Source: Planctomycetota bacterium
Lineage (GTDB): Bacteria > Planctomycetota > Phycisphaerae > WQYP01
Assembly (NCBI GenBank): GCA_021828935.1
Contig: JAJZCU010000127.1
Coordinates: 1-6,466, forward strand
Reading direction: 5' to 3'
DNA length: 6,466 nt
Part shown: piece by piece, positions 5,503 to 6,466 of the stretch
Layout of the letters: each line of letters opens with the position of its first letter
Position numbering within the stretch: position 1 is the first letter of the stretch
Position numbers and translations under genes: made by a program
The notes under the pieces: model-generated
What the model was told of the DNA's origin: nothing
What the model saw: only the letters and a program-made list of their open reading frames with translations
The model's database searches: none

Positions 5503-5822
5503 ACGCAGACTCAGTGACGGGGGAGGCGGGGGAAACGAATTCGGCGGAATTTAAATTTACCTGCCAATCCACCGGGACGTCAGTGTAACAACGCTGAAAT
5601 TAACCGACAAAGGTCGCCATAAGAAACCTGTGTCAGTATCATCAAAATGATCGGCCCGCGTGAATACCTTTGCTTTTTCACCGGTCGTGGCCATCTGTGT
5701 CAATCTGTGTAATCTGTGGATAATCGTCGTCGGCCGGCCCTTATTCGATGGCGGCACGAACAACGGTTTGGCATCGGCTTCCAAGAACACGCTACCGGAG
5801 GTTTTTTTCAACCCATTTCAGA
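5503..5822. other. Intergenic stretch without a convincing gene
   Basis: About 320 bases separate the methyltransferase remnant from the zinc-ribbon gene. The only open frame of note (5557-5811, minus, 84 codons from a TTG) starts 12 bases after the methyltransferase stop as MKKTSGSVFLEADAKPLF. It then runs through the tandem repeat at 5691-5720 and shows no family motif, so I do not call it a gene. Nothing else is recognisable apart from that repeat. Confidence 0.6.
5691..5720. repeat. Short degenerate tandem repeat, about 10 bp times three
   Basis: The plus strand reads CCATCTGTGT, CAATCTGTGT and AATCTGTGGA in succession, three imperfect copies of a unit like AATCTGTGT. On the minus strand this is CCACAGATTACACAGATT and so on. 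I recall similar CACAGAT-type arrays from intergenic DNA of environmental bacteria; no function is known to me. Confidence 0.6.
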
Positions 5823-6466
5823 TCACCTCACCCCACTTACCTTCAGCACTTCATCGCCGTAATGGTTAATAACCTTGATGGCGATTTTGCCGCTTTGCGG
5901 CTTGGGGAACGGCCGGCTGCGGGTGGAGTAGAGGGCCTGCCAGGCGGATTCGTCAATTTCGGCCCGGAGGGCTCGCTGCAATTTTTCATAAGGTTCATCG
6001 ACGCCGGTGAAGTAGGCGTGGCGCACGAAGAAGCTTTCGCCGTTGTAATCGGTATCAATAAACCAGCAGGCGATGTCGTCGACGCTGCTGGAACGCACTT
6101 CGCCCGTGGTGGGGTCAAATACGTCAAGGCCCTTGAGTTCCACCACCAGTTGGCCGTCTGGCGTGGTTTCCACGGCAATGTCCGGCTCGCCAAACACGGT
6201 GAACAGGTTGGCCGCGCCGGTCTTTTTTAATAGGTCGCCCATTTCAAGGTCGGGGTTGATGCGCGTGGGCAGCACCACCAGCTTGCCATAGTTGCGGGCC
6301 TCTTCGGCCACATGCGGGTCAAAGGCAAAGCCGCAGACCACCAGCAGATCAAAGCCGGCGCCGCGGACGGCTTCCTTGGCGGCCTCTTTAATTAAATCAC
6401 AATCCACCCGTGCCGGTGTCGGTCCAAACTACTCCGGCGGTCCGCGCGGGGTAGTCGTCCCAATAA
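5823..6466 (-). pseudogene. Broken adenine-specific DNA methyltransferase (type III Mod-like), internal deletion
   Basis: The open C-terminal part (5823-6407) carries GFDLLVVCGFAFDPHVAEEA, NPDLEMGDLLKKTG, NLFTVFGEPDIAV, IDTDYNGESFFVRHAYFTG and SGKIAIKVINHYGDEVLKV. These are characteristic, as I recall them, of the C-terminal region of site-specific adenine methyltransferases of the type III Mod kind, which methylate DNA with S-adenosylmethionine. It cannot be a whole gene: there is no SAM-binding or DPPY motif, and the only start is a GTG at 6407. In another frame, 6465-6400 reads YWDDYPARTAGVVWTDTG followed by TGG. This resembles the Mod segment [YF]FDDYPxxPxxxVWTDT that normally lies a few hundred residues earlier, before the DPxxGSGTT SAM motif. 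The two pieces meet at about 6400-6408 with a frame change, and the downstream frame has a TAG at 6430-6428. A deletion of the catalytic core is the simplest reading; the gene continues off the window edge. No restriction subunit follows. Confidence 0.75.

Noticed and set aside
5557..5811. 84-codon ORF after the methyltransferase remnant (MKKTSGSVF...)
   Set aside because: It starts with TTG, has no family motif, and much of it is the translated tandem repeat; coding nature is not supported.

Overview
The window is GC-rich bacterial DNA. Every gene I can support lies on the minus strand, so transcription runs from high to low coordinates. It looks like an accessory, defence-island type region: uncharacterised two-gene modules, a broken restriction-modification methyltransferase, a TPR-like gene split by a stop codon, and interspersed palindromic repeats between the modules. 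Few starts have a clear Shine-Dalgarno site, and the repeats look to me like those of large environmental genomes such as Planctomycetota. That taxonomic guess is weak and comes from memory only.

Layout in the direction of transcription. (1) 6466-5823: remains of an adenine-specific DNA methyltransferase of the type III Mod kind. About 20 residues of its middle part are fused out of frame to its C-terminal region, so the catalytic centre appears to be deleted. (2) 5822-5503: non-coding, with a short degenerate tandem repeat. (3) 5502-4057: a zinc-ribbon plus helical-repeat protein read as two ORFs in the same frame, separated by one TGA and 12 codons. It is probably one gene with a nonsense mutation. 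(4) 4056-3839: a repeat region holding a diverged copy of an interspersed element, bounded by a 26-27 bp direct repeat. (5) 3838-2825: a pair of small genes. The first carries an LPDNWDGYGSP motif. The second carries an RPTSGSFRD-type motif plus a Cys4 zinc knuckle. I recall this as a recurring but functionally uncharacterised pair. (6) 2824-2586: a second repeat copy with a perfect 38-bp palindrome. (7) 2585-158: two genes overlapping by 11 bp, an unrecognised 461-residue protein followed by a 350-residue protein with a PD-(D/E)xK-nuclease-like ECK motif. (8) 157-1: the same 38-bp palindrome again.

The most interesting signal is the cassette-like organisation. The overlapping two-gene module (unknown protein plus putative nuclease) sits between two identical 38-bp perfect palindromes. 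A diverged third repeat copy marks the upstream edge of the next gene pair. The module is a reasonable candidate for an undescribed defence system. That role is inferred from gene architecture and neighbourhood, not from recognised homology.
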